Shown here one piece after another: positions 37,179-45,550 of a stretch of 64,000 bases of DNA. Made by a program: the position numbers and the translations under genes. The DNA comes from Acidimicrobiia bacterium. GTDB lineage: Bacteria > Actinomycetota > Acidimicrobiia > Acidimicrobiales > Poriferisodalaceae. Position 1 is the stretch's first letter. Each line of letters starts with the position of its first letter. The notes under the pieces are model-generated. The model searched no databases. It saw only the letters and a program-made list of their open reading frames with translations, and had not been told where the DNA came from. Where the stretch lies: NCBI GenBank assembly GCA_022826045.1, contig JAJDVQ010000038.1, forward strand, positions 1 through 64,000, read 5' to 3'.

Positions 37179-39212
37179 GTGATTCGCTGGCGTCGGGCCC
37201 GTCGCGAGGGCGCCCGGTTCCGCTACTCGGCGTGGGACGGCACCCAGACCGGCTTCGACTTCGACGCGGAGAGCCTCTTCGCCGAGATGACCGACGACCT
37301 GCTCTATCACGGCGATCTCAATGCCGCCCTGCGCCGGCTCATGCAGCAGGGCTTCACCGACTCCGAGGGCAACCGGCTCGAAGGCCTGCGCGAGATGATC
37401 GAGCGGCTGCGCGACCGACGCAAGGACATGCTCGAGCAGTTCGACCTCGGCGGCGTGTACGACGACATCGCCCGCGAGCTCGACGAGATCACCGACACCG
37501 AGCGCGAGGCGCTGGAGGAGTTCGCGCAGGACGCGTCCGACAGCGGCGACGAGCGGCGCGAAGAGATCGCTCAGTCCAGCGCGGCGGAGCGCAACCTGCA
37601 GCTCGACATGCTTCCCCCCGACCTGGCCGGCAAGATGCGCGGCCTGCAGAGCTACGACTTCGAGTCGCCCGAGGCCCGCGAGCAGTTCAACGAGCTCGTC
37701 GAGCGGCTGCGCCAGGAAGTCGCCCAGAGCTACTTCGACCAGATGACCGGCGCCATGGGCAACATGAGCCCCGAAGACCTGGCCCGCACCAAGGACATGA
37801 TGGCCGAGCTCAACCAGATGCTCGAGCAGCGTGCCCGCGGCGAGGAACCCGATTTCGAGGGCTTCATGGATCGCTACGGCGATTTCTTCCCCGAGAACCC
37901 CCAGACGCTCGATGAGCTGCTCGAGATCATGGCCAAGCGCATGGCGGCCATGGCCTCGATGCTGAACTCGATGACGCCCGCCCAGCGCCAGCAGCTCGCC
38001 GACCTGGCGTCGCAGCTCATGGACGACATGGACCTGCAGTGGCAGGCCCAGCAGCTCGCGCAGAATCTCCAGCAGGCGTTCCCTGACATGGGCTGGGACC
38101 GGGGCTACCAATTCGGCGGCGACGACCCGCTGTCGATGTCCCAGGCCGCCGACGTGCTCGCCCAGCTCGGCGACCTCGATGCGCTGTCGGAGATGCTGCA
38201 GGGCGCGGTCAGCCCCTCGGCGCTGGCCGAGGTGGATCCCGAGCGGGTGCGCGAACTGCTCGGCGACCAGTCGGCCGAGGCGCTCGAACGGCTCAGCGAG
38301 ATGGCGCGCATGCTCGAGGAATCAGGCCTCGCGCAGCACAACGAAGGCCGCTTGGAGCTGACGCCGCGCGCACTGCGCCGCATTGGGCAGAACGCGCTCG
38401 GCGACCTGTTCAACCGCTTGATGGACGACAAGGTCGGCAGCCACCAGGTGCGCAAGTCGGGCGTCGGCCACGAGTTCGCGTACGAGACCAAGCCGTACGA
38501 GTTCGGCGACGCGTTCAACCTGAACATCGAGCGCACCGTGCGCAACGCCGTCGCTCGCCAGGGCACCGGCACGCCGGTGAGCCTGACGCCCGACGACTTC
38601 GAGATCGAGCGATCCGAGCTGCTGTCGCGGGCATCAACCGTGCTGATGCTGGACCTGTCGCTGTCGATGCCGATGCGCGACAACTTCCTGCCCGCCAAGA
38701 AGGTCACGATGGCGCTGCACTCGTTGATCTCCACGCAGTTCCCGCGCGACTACCTGGGCATCGTGGGCTTCGCGGAGTCAGCCTCGGAGCTGACCGCGGC
38801 GCAACTGCCGGAGGTGTCGTGGGACTTCGCCTACGGCACCAACATGCAGCACGGCTTCATGATCGCCAGGCGTCTGCTGGCCCGCCAGACCGGCTCGAAG
38901 CAGATCATCATGATCACCGACGGCGAGCCCACTGCTCACCTGGCGCGTGACGGGCGGCCGTACTTCGCCTACCCGCCGGTGCGCGAGACCATCGAGGCCA
39001 CGCTGCTCGAAGTGGCCCGGGCCACCCGCGAGGACATCCGCATCAACGTGTTCATGCTCGATCCGAACAGCTACCTGCGCGCGTTCGTGGAGAAGATGAC
39101 CGAGATGAACGGCGGGCGGGCCTTCTTCACCAGCCCCCACAACCTGGGCGACTACGTGCTGGTCGACTTCCTCGAGCACCGCCGCAAGCTCATCACCAGC
39201 GGCCGCCTGTAG
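37179..39212 (+). CDS. VWA-domain protein, partner of the AAA+ ATPase
   Basis: 677 residues, GTG start. The first 450 residues are a highly charged, helical region rich in Glu, Gln and Met (for example DRRKDMLEQFDLGG; MAKRMAAMASMLNSMTPAQR), probably an extended coiled array. The C-terminal VWA domain has the MIDAS motif MLDLSLSMP (about 490-498; DxSxS), the threonine-type site in TNMQHGF, and IIMITDGEPT. It binds a divalent cation and a partner protein. It is the second gene of the ATPase/VWA pair and ends 43 bases before the TetR gene on the opposite strand. Confidence 0.88.
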   Translation: MIRWRRARREGARFRYSAWDGTQTGFDFDAESLFAEMTDDLLYHGDLNAALRRLMQQGFTDSEGNRLEGLREMIERLRDRRKDMLEQFDLGGVYDDIARELDEITDTEREALEEFAQDASDSGDERREEIAQSSAAERNLQLDMLPPDLAGKMRGLQSYDFESPEAREQFNELVERLRQEVAQSYFDQMTGAMGNMSPEDLARTKDMMAELNQMLEQRARGEEPDFEGFMDRYGDFFPENPQTLDELLEIMAKRMAAMASMLNSMTPAQRQQLADLASQLMDDMDLQWQAQQLAQNLQQAFPDMGWDRGYQFGGDDPLSMSQAADVLAQLGDLDALSEMLQGAVSPSALAEVDPERVRELLGDQSAEALERLSEMARMLEESGLAQHNEGRLELTPRALRRIGQNALGDLFNRLMDDKVGSHQVRKSGVGHEFAYETKPYEFGDAFNLNIERTVRNAVARQGTGTPVSLTPDDFEIERSELLSRASTVLMLDLSLSMPMRDNFLPAKKVTMALHSLISTQFPRDYLGIVGFAESASELTAAQLPEVSWDFAYGTNMQHGFMIARRLLARQTGSKQIIMITDGEPTAHLARDGRPYFAYPPVRETIEATLLEVARATREDIRINVFMLDPNSYLRAFVEKMTEMNGGRAFFTSPHNLGDYVLVDFLEHRRKLITSGRL

Positions 39213-39230
39213 CTGCCAGCGCTCAGCTGC

Positions 39231-39300
39231 TGCTTCCCGCTCTTGTTCGCTCCGCTCACGGGCCGCTCGGGCCACGGCTTCGCCCTGTGGGCTCAGCCTC
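39231..39300 (+). repeat. Dispersed 51-nt repeat, copy at the TetR 3' end
   Basis: Core from TTCCCGCTCTTGTTCGCT at 39234 to CACGGCTTCGCC at 39284, one mismatch from the copy at 34.6 kb, then gggctcagcctc. It lies between convergent genes and supplies the last residues and stop of the TetR frame. Confidence 0.75.
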
Positions 39301-39957
39301 CGGAGGGTGCAGGCCGTCGAGGACCATGTCGGCGAACTGGCGGGCGAGGTCTTCGAGACTCAGTTCGCCGCCGGGGCGGTACCAGCTGGCAAGTGAATTG
39401 AGGCCCGAGATCATGATGCGGGCGAGGACCTTGGCGTTGGCGCCGGCCCGCAGCGAACCATCGGCCTGACCCTCGGTGAGCAGGCCGACCCAGAGGTTGG
39501 TGAACTCGCGCAACGGCACCGCCAGGCTCTTGCGGGTCTGCGAGGGCGATTCGTTGAAACAGCGGATGTTGGCGACCGTGAAGCTGCTCTCGGCGACGAT
39601 GCAGTTGACGTAGGCCACGATGGCCTCGGCCAAGCGGTCGGAACCCCGCGCTTCGGGGCCCAGCGCCTCCAGTGCGGCGTTGATCGCAGAGCGGGCGTGG
39701 TCGATGCCCACGCTCAGCACCTCTTCGACGATCGCGTCCTTCGAGTCGAAGTGGTAGTAGAGGCTGCCGGCCTGCATCTCGGCAGCGCCGGCGATGTCGG
39801 TCAGCGTGGTGGCGGCGTAACCGCGGCACGAGAGCAGGCGCGCGGCGGCATCCAGGATGCGCATCCGGCTGCGCTCGCCCTTGCGGATCCTGCGGCCGTT
39901 GCCATCGCCATCGCCGTTGCCGATGTCTAGGTTTGTGCTGTCGTCGGTGACGTTCAT
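39256..39957 (-). CDS. TetR-family transcriptional regulator
   Basis: 233 residues. After a Gly/Asp-rich N-terminus, the helix-turn-helix is clear: ILDAAARLLSCRGYAATTLT, DIAGAAEMQAGSLYYHF, DSKDAIVEEVL. The ligand domain (from about residue 85) is of the KstR/FadR-like kind. The last residues (TGRSRGPSGP) are encoded by the dispersed repeat, so the original C-terminus may have been replaced. Divergent from the LLM oxidoreductase gene with 47 bases between; it probably controls that gene and itself. A CCTAGG sits in the gap but no clear operator could be defined. Confidence 0.88.
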   Translation of the reverse strand: MNVTDDSTNLDIGNGDGDGNGRRIRKGERSRMRILDAAARLLSCRGYAATTLTDIAGAAEMQAGSLYYHFDSKDAIVEEVLSVGIDHARSAINAALEALGPEARGSDRLAEAIVAYVNCIVAESSFTVANIRCFNESPSQTRKSLAVPLREFTNLWVGLLTEGQADGSLRAGANAKVLARIMISGLNSLASWYRPGGELSLEDLARQFADMVLDGLHPPEAEPTGRSRGPSGP

Positions 39958-40004
39958 CGCGTCGCAGAACCTAGGCGACCGATCAGCACGGCGGGGAGGC
40001 CGGA

Positions 40005-41129
40005 GTGAAGTTCAGCTTGTTCATGTACTGCACGATCGGCCGGCGCCACGAGCTGGAAGCCGGCCTCGCAGGGCTCAACAACGACTACTACCAGCGGATG
40101 CTCGGAGAGATTGCCGAGATAGCGCGTTTCGCCGACGACAACGGCTGGTACGGCTTCGGCCACCCCGAGCATCACCTGCAGATCGAGGGCTTCGAGATCT
40201 CCAACGACCTGAACCTGATGGCCAGCTGGATCGCCCAGCACACCAGCCGGCTGCGGCCGATCGCGTGCGGATACGTGTCCACCACCCACAACCCGATGCG
40301 TGTCGCCGAGCAGGTGGCGACCCTCGACCACATGACCGGCGGGCGGCTCTGCTTCGGCGTCGTGCGCGGCTACCAGCACCGCTGGGTGGACCAGTTCAAG
40401 ATCCGCCCCGACCTCGCAGCGGTGGGCAAGTGGAACCGCGGCACCGACGAGGACGTCTACAACCGCCGCTTCTTCGAGGAGTTCGTGGATGTGGTGCTCA
40501 CCGCCTTGAAGAACAACACGTTCTCGTATGAGGGCGAGTTCTGGCGCTTCCCCAACGACAATCTCAACCCGCACACCCACACCGTCTATGCCGACTACGG
40601 CGCCGGGGTCGATCCCGACATGACGATCCACGAGGTGGGCATCGCCCCGCGCCCGCTGCAGTCGCCGCATCCGCCGCTGTACGGCGGGTTCACCATGTCG
40701 ATGGACTCGGCGGTCTTCTGGGCCCGCTACGGCGGCACGCCGATCGTGCTGAGCGACAAGATGGACTTCTGCGAGGCGCTGTGGAAGGCGTACCGCACCG
40801 AGGCCGCGCAGCATGGCGTGGAGAAGCCCCGCGGCCACGAGTGCGGCTGGGGCGGCGTGGCGGTGTGCGCGCCTACCGACGCCGAGGCCTGGGAGCTGTT
40901 CGCCGACATGGAGTGGTTCTGGAACCAGTGGGCCATCCAGTTCGGCCAGGGCATGCCCCTGCATCTCGTCGGCAGCCCTGACACGATCAGCCGCCAGATC
41001 TCCGAGGCGCAGTCGGTGCTCGGCGTGGAGGAAGCGTTCTTCCTGGTGCCCCAGGGCATCCACTCCGCCGACCAGATCAACGCATCGCTCGAGCTCATCA
41101 GCGACAAGGTGATGCCCCGCTTTGCGTGA
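40005..41129 (+). CDS. LLM-class (luciferase-like) flavin-dependent oxidoreductase
   Basis: 374 residues, GTG start with GGGGAGG upstream. A TIM-barrel luciferase-like monooxygenase: AEIARFADDNGWYGFGHPEHH, CGYVSTTHNPMRVAEQVATLDHM, GRLCFGVVRGYQHRWVDQF, and the C-terminal GSPDTISRQISEAQSVLG. Such enzymes use FMNH2 or F420H2 to oxidise organic substrates; the PEHH motif near residue 50 is the usual flavin/substrate site. The substrate is unknown. Control by the divergent TetR protein is likely. Confidence 0.9.
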   Translation: MKFSLFMYCTIGRRHELEAGLAGLNNDYYQRMLGEIAEIARFADDNGWYGFGHPEHHLQIEGFEISNDLNLMASWIAQHTSRLRPIACGYVSTTHNPMRVAEQVATLDHMTGGRLCFGVVRGYQHRWVDQFKIRPDLAAVGKWNRGTDEDVYNRRFFEEFVDVVLTALKNNTFSYEGEFWRFPNDNLNPHTHTVYADYGAGVDPDMTIHEVGIAPRPLQSPHPPLYGGFTMSMDSAVFWARYGGTPIVLSDKMDFCEALWKAYRTEAAQHGVEKPRGHECGWGGVAVCAPTDAEAWELFADMEWFWNQWAIQFGQGMPLHLVGSPDTISRQISEAQSVLGVEEAFFLVPQGIHSADQINASLELISDKVMPRFA

Positions 41130-41189
41130 GCCGCCGGCTGGTTCCATGCGCCTGTCGACGCCACCGCGACGAACAGCACAGTCGCCCTG

Positions 41190-41570
41190 ATGCTGGGCAT
41201 CGCTGAGCGCACGGTGACGGCCGCCGATGGCACCACCGTCGTGGTGGTCACGCCGCGCGGCGAGCTCGACCTGGCTGCGGTCGCGTTGCTGGACAGCGCG
41301 CTGCGCTCGGCGCTGGCGACGGCGGGCACACAGCCGCGGCTGGTGATCGACCTGTCCGATGTGGATGTCCTGCAGCCGGTCACCCTCGGCGTGCTGCTCG
41401 ACGCGCGTCGACGCTGCCGGGCCGCCGATGGCGGCTTGGTGCTGGTGGTGAGTGCGCCCGGGGTGGCCGCGACCTTGGCCGAAACCGGGGTCGATCCGCT
41501 CTTCGACACGGCGACTGAACTGCAAGCCGCGCTTGCGCGCATATGCGAAGCAGCGCACTCGAACCACTAG
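41190..41570 (+). CDS. STAS-domain protein, anti-sigma-antagonist-like
   Basis: 126 residues. VVVVTPRGELDLAAVALLDS and LVIDLSDVDVLQPVTLGVLL are the two conserved strands of the STAS fold. In SpoIIAA-type antagonists the second is followed by DSSGL, whose Ser is phosphorylated; here the aligned residues are QPVTL, so the usual Ser is missing. The protein may therefore not respond to an anti-sigma kinase in the standard way. The stop overlaps the start of the large hairpin before nhaA. Confidence 0.78.
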   Translation: MLGIAERTVTAADGTTVVVVTPRGELDLAAVALLDSALRSALATAGTQPRLVIDLSDVDVLQPVTLGVLLDARRRCRAADGGLVLVVSAPGVAATLAETGVDPLFDTATELQAALARICEAAHSNH

Positions 41571-41661
41571 GTGCAGGTGCCTGCGGAGCCGCGCGGATAG
41601 GTTCGCCCCATCCGCCGCGAACCACAGGCTCCGCGGCAAGGCACCCCTCGTAGCTGCACCT
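41569..41661 (+). promoter_or_regulatory. 93-nt nested hairpin upstream of nhaA
   Basis: Four consecutive helices: AGGTGCA (41569-41575) with TGCACCT (41655-41661); GGTGCCT (41576-41582) with AGGCACC (41639-41645); GCGGAGC (41583-41589) with GCTCCGC (41628-41634); CGCG/CGGAT (41590-41598) with ATCCG/CCGCG (41610-41619, one bulge). The nhaA ATG is 15 bases downstream. No T tract follows, so it is more likely a structured leader or small palindromic element than a plain terminator. Confidence 0.65.
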
Positions 41662-41676
41662 ATCCTGTGCGGCCAT

Positions 41677-43041
41677 ATGGCGGGTCCAGAGTACCTGTTC
41701 CAGCGCGAGACATTCGCGGGCGGCGACAGGTGGCTGGCCCGGTTCGTGGCCCGGCCGATCCTCAGCTTCGTTCACCGTGAGGTGGCCGGCAGTGTGTTGC
41801 TGCTGCTCGCCACGGCCATCGCACTCATCTGGGCGAACTCGCCGTGGAGCGACACCTATTTTGACTTCTGGCACACCCACATCGACATCACGATCGCCAG
41901 CTACCACATCCACCCGCTCGACTTCAGGGAGCTGGTGAACGACGCCCTCATGGTGCTGTTCTTCTTCGTGGTGGGCCTCGAGATCAAGCGCGAATTGGTG
42001 ACGGGCTACCTCGCCAGTGCCCGTGCCGCCGCACTGCCGGCGATAGCCGCCGTCGGCGGGATGGTCGTGCCCGCGCTGTTCTATTTCATGCTGAACACGT
42101 CCGGCGAGGCCGCGGCGGGCTGGGGCATCCCGATGGCCACCGACATCGCGTTTGCGGTGGGCGTCGTGGCGCTGCTGGGCTCACGCGTGCCGCCGATGCT
42201 GAAGCTGTTCCTGCTGACGCTGGCGATCGTGGACGACATCGGGGCCATCGCCGTCATCGCGATCTTCTACACCGGCAACCTCGATCTGCGTTGGCTGGTC
42301 GCCGCCGTGGCGCTGCTCTTCGTTGTGCGAACGCTCACGTTGATGAAGGTGTGGGCCATCGGGGTCTACTGGGTGATCGGCATCGTGATCTGGTACTGCG
42401 CGCTGGAATCAGGCGTGCATGCCACCATCGCCGGCGTGGCACTCGGCCTGCTGACGCCGGCCCGGCCGCTGGTCAAACGGGAATCGGCCCAAAAGGCGGT
42501 CGACGACCTTCCGGACGATCCCAATATCGAGCAAGTGCACCAGGCAGCGTTCGTGGTGCAGGAATCGGTGCCGATGACCGAGCGGCTCGAGGTGATGCTG
42601 CACCCGTTCACCGCGTTCCTGATCGTGCCGATCTTCGCCCTGGCCAACGCCGGCGTGCCGCTGTCGGGCGACGCGATCTCCGATGCCGCCGGCTCGCCGG
42701 TGACGTGGGGCGTGATTCTGGGCCTGGTCGTCGCCAAGCCGCTGGGTATCACGCTGTTCACCTGGGTGGCCACCCTGTTCGGTTTCCAACTGCCCCAAGG
42801 GATGAACTGGCCGCAGTTCGTCGGGATGGGCTTCGCCGCGGGCATCGGATTCACCGTGTCGATCTTCATCACCGGGCTCGCCTTCGACGACGGGGGCATC
42901 ATCGATCTCGCCAAGATCGGCATCCTGGTTGCATCGGCGTGCGCTGCGGTGGCCGCGCTGGTGCTGCTGCGGCTCTCCGGTGAGCACGGCGCCCACACTG
43001 AGATCCCGCCCAATATGGACGAGGTCCCCTCCGAGTCCTGA
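41677..43041 (+). CDS. nhaA: Na+/H+ antiporter NhaA
   Basis: 454 residues from the ATG at 41677. Twelve or so membrane helices. Key residues are kept: MATDIAFAVGVVAL (the Asp equivalent to E. coli Asp133) and LAIVDDIGAIAVIAI (the Asp163/Asp164 pair). EIKRELVTGYL and GVHATIAGVALGLLTP are typical. A cytoplasmic loop (LVKRESAQKAVDDLPDDPN) divides the halves, and the Glu/Pro-rich tail ends EVPSES. It exports Na+ in exchange for protons at alkaline pH or high salt. A related 3' end reappears at 46.5 kb beyond the accessory island. Confidence 0.95.
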   Translation: MAGPEYLFQRETFAGGDRWLARFVARPILSFVHREVAGSVLLLLATAIALIWANSPWSDTYFDFWHTHIDITIASYHIHPLDFRELVNDALMVLFFFVVGLEIKRELVTGYLASARAAALPAIAAVGGMVVPALFYFMLNTSGEAAAGWGIPMATDIAFAVGVVALLGSRVPPMLKLFLLTLAIVDDIGAIAVIAIFYTGNLDLRWLVAAVALLFVVRTLTLMKVWAIGVYWVIGIVIWYCALESGVHATIAGVALGLLTPARPLVKRESAQKAVDDLPDDPNIEQVHQAAFVVQESVPMTERLEVMLHPFTAFLIVPIFALANAGVPLSGDAISDAAGSPVTWGVILGLVVAKPLGITLFTWVATLFGFQLPQGMNWPQFVGMGFAAGIGFTVSIFITGLAFDDGGIIDLAKIGILVASACAAVAALVLLRLSGEHGAHTEIPPNMDEVPSES

Positions 43042-43056
43042 ACCGCTGGGTTCTCA

Positions 43057-43156
43057 CTAGTGGTGTGTCGCGGGTTTGGCTGCGCGGCATCTCAACCGTC
43101 TGACCTCGGCAAATGTGTCGCTGTACCCCGCAAGCAAAGTGCCGACACACCACTAG
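43057..43156. mobile_element. 100-bp MITE-like element with 14-bp perfect inverted ends
   Basis: CTAGTGGTGTGTCG (43057-43070) and CGACACACCACTAG (43143-43156) are perfect inverted repeats around 72 bases that have no gene and show weaker continued symmetry (TTTGGCTGCG against CTTGCGGGG). The palindromic CTAG or TA at each end could be the target duplication, as for IS5/IS630-type elements. It begins 15 bases after the nhaA stop and cuts off the end of the GHKL gene. Confidence 0.65.
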
Positions 43157-44172
43157 GGAAGGGCGACGAGATAGCTGCTCCGTTTAGCAGAATCTTCTCA
43201 AGCTCAGGAGTATTCTGCACCAAGTCCCGGAGCGCATCGGCCAGAGGGCGAGCATCGTCCAACTGTTGCTCGATCAGTTTCTGACGCCTTCTCGTACGCA
43301 GTTTTCTCAGGTTCTCGTCGCTACGCAGCAGACGTTCCAGCTCCGTCTCGGGCGCGCGGCCGATATCCTTGTTACGCAATCGATCCCGACTGTTCATAAA
43401 CAGGTCTTCATGTAGCGTACCCGTTATTCCGCTACAATCGACCACAACAAGCAAACCATCGGCAAGTTGATCCAAGCTGAGGCGGCTCCCTTCGCACGAT
43501 TGTAAATCCCCATTCTTGCGCTCGTGGATCGCCATTCATGACAATGGCCGGGTTACGACGTGACACGATGAGTTGCAGGTGGTGCTTCGGACTGCAGAAG
43601 CTCAGTGCGCCGGTTCCGCCCATGTTAAATTTGCCCTGGACGAATGGGATGCGCAGCTTGTTGCTCTTGCCTAAGGACATGAAAGTATCAGGAAAGTCTC
43701 CAGGACTCTGACCCTCGCCACAGTCCGAGATGCTGAGTGACGGAAAGCCTGACCCGGTACGCGGCGAGTTGCCGGTTGCGACGACGGTGAGGAGCTCACC
43801 CTCCTCGGTTGCGCGAGTGTCCCGCCACTCGGAAATGTTCCCAGCATCTGGAGGAGGGTGCTCGTCGTGCCCTTCGAAGAACTGAGCTACGGCGATGCGC
43901 ATGTCCTTTGGTGCCGCGTCGGAAGCAGGGTCGATGTCCCGTAGCAAGCATTCATTCATTAAGCGCGCATCAACTCCGTTAATGATCTTCTCGATGAGAG
44001 CAGCGACTGGTTCACGCTGTTGGTTGCCAATAGATCCGAAATTGTTGTCGGTATCCCCGAGGTAACGCCAACTTGCTTCATCGTCCCAATGGCCAGCCTT
44101 GCGTAACAGGGTCACAACCTCATCTTCAGTGTCGGCGTGCATGAGATTCATGCACAGCTCCTCATTGGTCAC
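43157..44172 (-). pseudogene. GHKL (histidine-kinase/Hsp90-like) ATPase, deleted and frameshifted
   Basis: The N-terminal part starts at GTG 44172, overlapping the upstream gene by 11 bases, and shows the GHKL fold: GSIGNQQREPVAALIEKIIN then GVDARLMNECL (N box), LSISDCGEGQSPGDFP (G1) and GKFNMGGTGALSFC (G2). At about 43490 the frame shifts and a large middle section is missing. The C-terminal part continues in the next frame (ADGLLVVVDCSGITGTLHED, then RNKDIGRAPETELERLLR) until the MITE. GHKL ATPases of this sort occur in anti-phage and restriction-like loci. The gene appears dead. Confidence 0.7.
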
Positions 44173-44803
44173 GGCTGCCTCCCTCGGCCTCAAGTGCGCG
44201 TTTGCGCCCGGACTCGGTTATTTCCCACACTCCACGGCTCGAATCATCTCGCAAGAACCCTTGCTTGATGAGGCTCAGTCGTGCGAACTGAACTCGATTT
44301 TTCCAGCGGGGCATTCCCGACTGAAGCATGTCGTGATCAAGCTCGGTGAATTGATCCTGCAACCGATGCCCAACTCGTTCGATGATTTCAGAGGTGGGCG
44401 CTCTACCGCCCGCGGCCACCAGCGCCCGCAATAGCGGTAGCTCGTATTGGGACTCCGGCAGGAGAACTCCATGGGGCGCTCTCGAGCGCGCTTCTCCTCT
44501 GCCCGAGCGGCTTCGAGTGCCTCTGGCTGGGGAACTTCGTCTGCGAGCCGCTTGGTGCGATGCCGTTGCACTTGCTGCAGCCGGCTCTTGCTCCGCGAGA
44601 TCGGCGATGCGTCGAAGCGTCGACTGCGACGGCAGCTCACGTAGGTCTTCATCGGCATGGACGCTGGCAGCTGCATCGCCCGTAGAGGAGTCGAGCCCCA
44701 GGATGCGTCTGAGCACGCTGTTTGCGTCGTCGACGAGTGGCTCAGCGTGACGCTGGAGCTCTCGAAAAACCTCGTGATCAACGCGAAGAGTACGTTTCGC
44801 CAT
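44162..44803 (-). CDS. Mrr-N type winged-helix protein
   Basis: 213 residues from the ATG at 44803, preceded by GAGGAGGGG. A short N-terminal part (RVDHEVFRELQRHAEPLVDD) resembles a ribbon-helix/antitoxin-like DNA contact; a long basic linker follows (about residues 80-110). The C-terminal domain (YELPLLRALVAAGGRAPTSE, NRVQFARLSLIKQGFLRDD, GVWEITESGRKRAL) is the winged helix found at the N-terminus of Mrr restriction enzymes. No nuclease domain is present. It is coupled to the GHKL ATPase gene and may be its DNA-recognition partner (inference). Confidence 0.75.
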   Translation of the reverse strand: MAKRTLRVDHEVFRELQRHAEPLVDDANSVLRRILGLDSSTGDAAASVHADEDLRELPSQSTLRRIADLAEQEPAAASATASHQAARRRSSPARGTRSRSGRGEARSRAPHGVLLPESQYELPLLRALVAAGGRAPTSEIIERVGHRLQDQFTELDHDMLQSGMPRWKNRVQFARLSLIKQGFLRDDSSRGVWEITESGRKRALEAEGGSRDQ

Positions 44804-44841
44804 CACCCCTCCTCGGGCTCAGGGCTACACGCTAACCGCTC

Positions 44842-44900
44842 TTTGCAATAATTGCAAATTAAGATATGGGCAAAATATTGCAATTGCGGATAATGTTGCA
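44842..44900. promoter_or_regulatory. Divergent promoter with TTGCAAT palindromes, probable operator
   Basis: A perfect palindrome TTTGCAAT-A-ATTGCAAA (44842-44858) and a second cluster (ATTGCAAT at 44877-44884, TTGC at 44885-44888, GTTGCA at 44895-44900) lie in a notably AT-rich stretch between the divergent winged-helix and AbiEi-like genes. AbiEi antitoxins are known to repress their own promoters through inverted repeats, so this is a good candidate site. GATAAT at 44889-44894 could be a -10 element. Confidence 0.55.
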
Positions 44901-44932
44901 GAAATGACAGAAACTCGCTACGATTTGCTGTC

Positions 44933-45550
44933 GTGAGAGAATCGATCGCAGATTACGTAGCCCGTCAGGTGGACTTGCTCCCTACTCGGAGCTTTGTCGC
45001 TGTGCGAGATCTTGAGGGGCCGCGCAGCGCCATTGAATCTGCCTTTTCTCGGCTGGCATCTGGTGGGACGATCCTGCGAGTCCGAAAGGGCCTCTATTGG
45101 AAGGGCACCGATACCGGCACAGGCATGTCCCCTCCCCGAACCGAGGAGATCGCGCTAGCGATTGGCGGTCTCGGTTCAGGTCCGGCAGGCGTGGCCGCTG
45201 CTCATTCCCTCGGACTGACAACACAGGTCCCGTCCACGTACCTGTGCGCTGTGCCAGGGCGCGCTCCGACTCCGTGCCAAGGCATTCGCTTTGTGCAACG
45301 ACCTGTGGGACGGCTGGTCATGGGTCTCAGGCCCATGGAAGTCGCAGTCCTAGAGATCCTGCGGGATGGCCCAACTGGCCTGGAATTCGATTGGTCTCGG
45401 TTCGAGGATGTGATAGGCGACCTGAGTGATCGCGACATCATCCGCCTTGACAGCTTGGACCGCGCGTTGACCGACGAACCGCATCGAGAAGCGCGAGCCC
45501 GGTGGCAGAAGCTGCTTCGAGAACCGCTGATGTCAGTGGCCGAGTCGTGA
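44933..45550 (+). CDS. AbiEi-type antitoxin / DUF6088 winged-helix protein
   Basis: 205 residues, GTG start. The N-terminal winged helix (DYVARQVDLLPTRSFVAVRD, AIESAFSRLASGGTILRVRK, GLYWKG) binds DNA; the C-terminal part (GSGPAGVAAAHSLGLTTQVP, IRFVQRPVGRL) is the usual antitoxin/regulator region. It is paired with the toxin gene by a GTGA overlap. In AbiE systems this protein represses the operon and neutralises the toxin after transcription (non-classical type IV). The upstream palindromes fit autoregulation. Confidence 0.82.
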   Translation: MRESIADYVARQVDLLPTRSFVAVRDLEGPRSAIESAFSRLASGGTILRVRKGLYWKGTDTGTGMSPPRTEEIALAIGGLGSGPAGVAAAHSLGLTTQVPSTYLCAVPGRAPTPCQGIRFVQRPVGRLVMGLRPMEVAVLEILRDGPTGLEFDWSRFEDVIGDLSDRDIIRLDSLDRALTDEPHREARARWQKLLREPLMSVAES

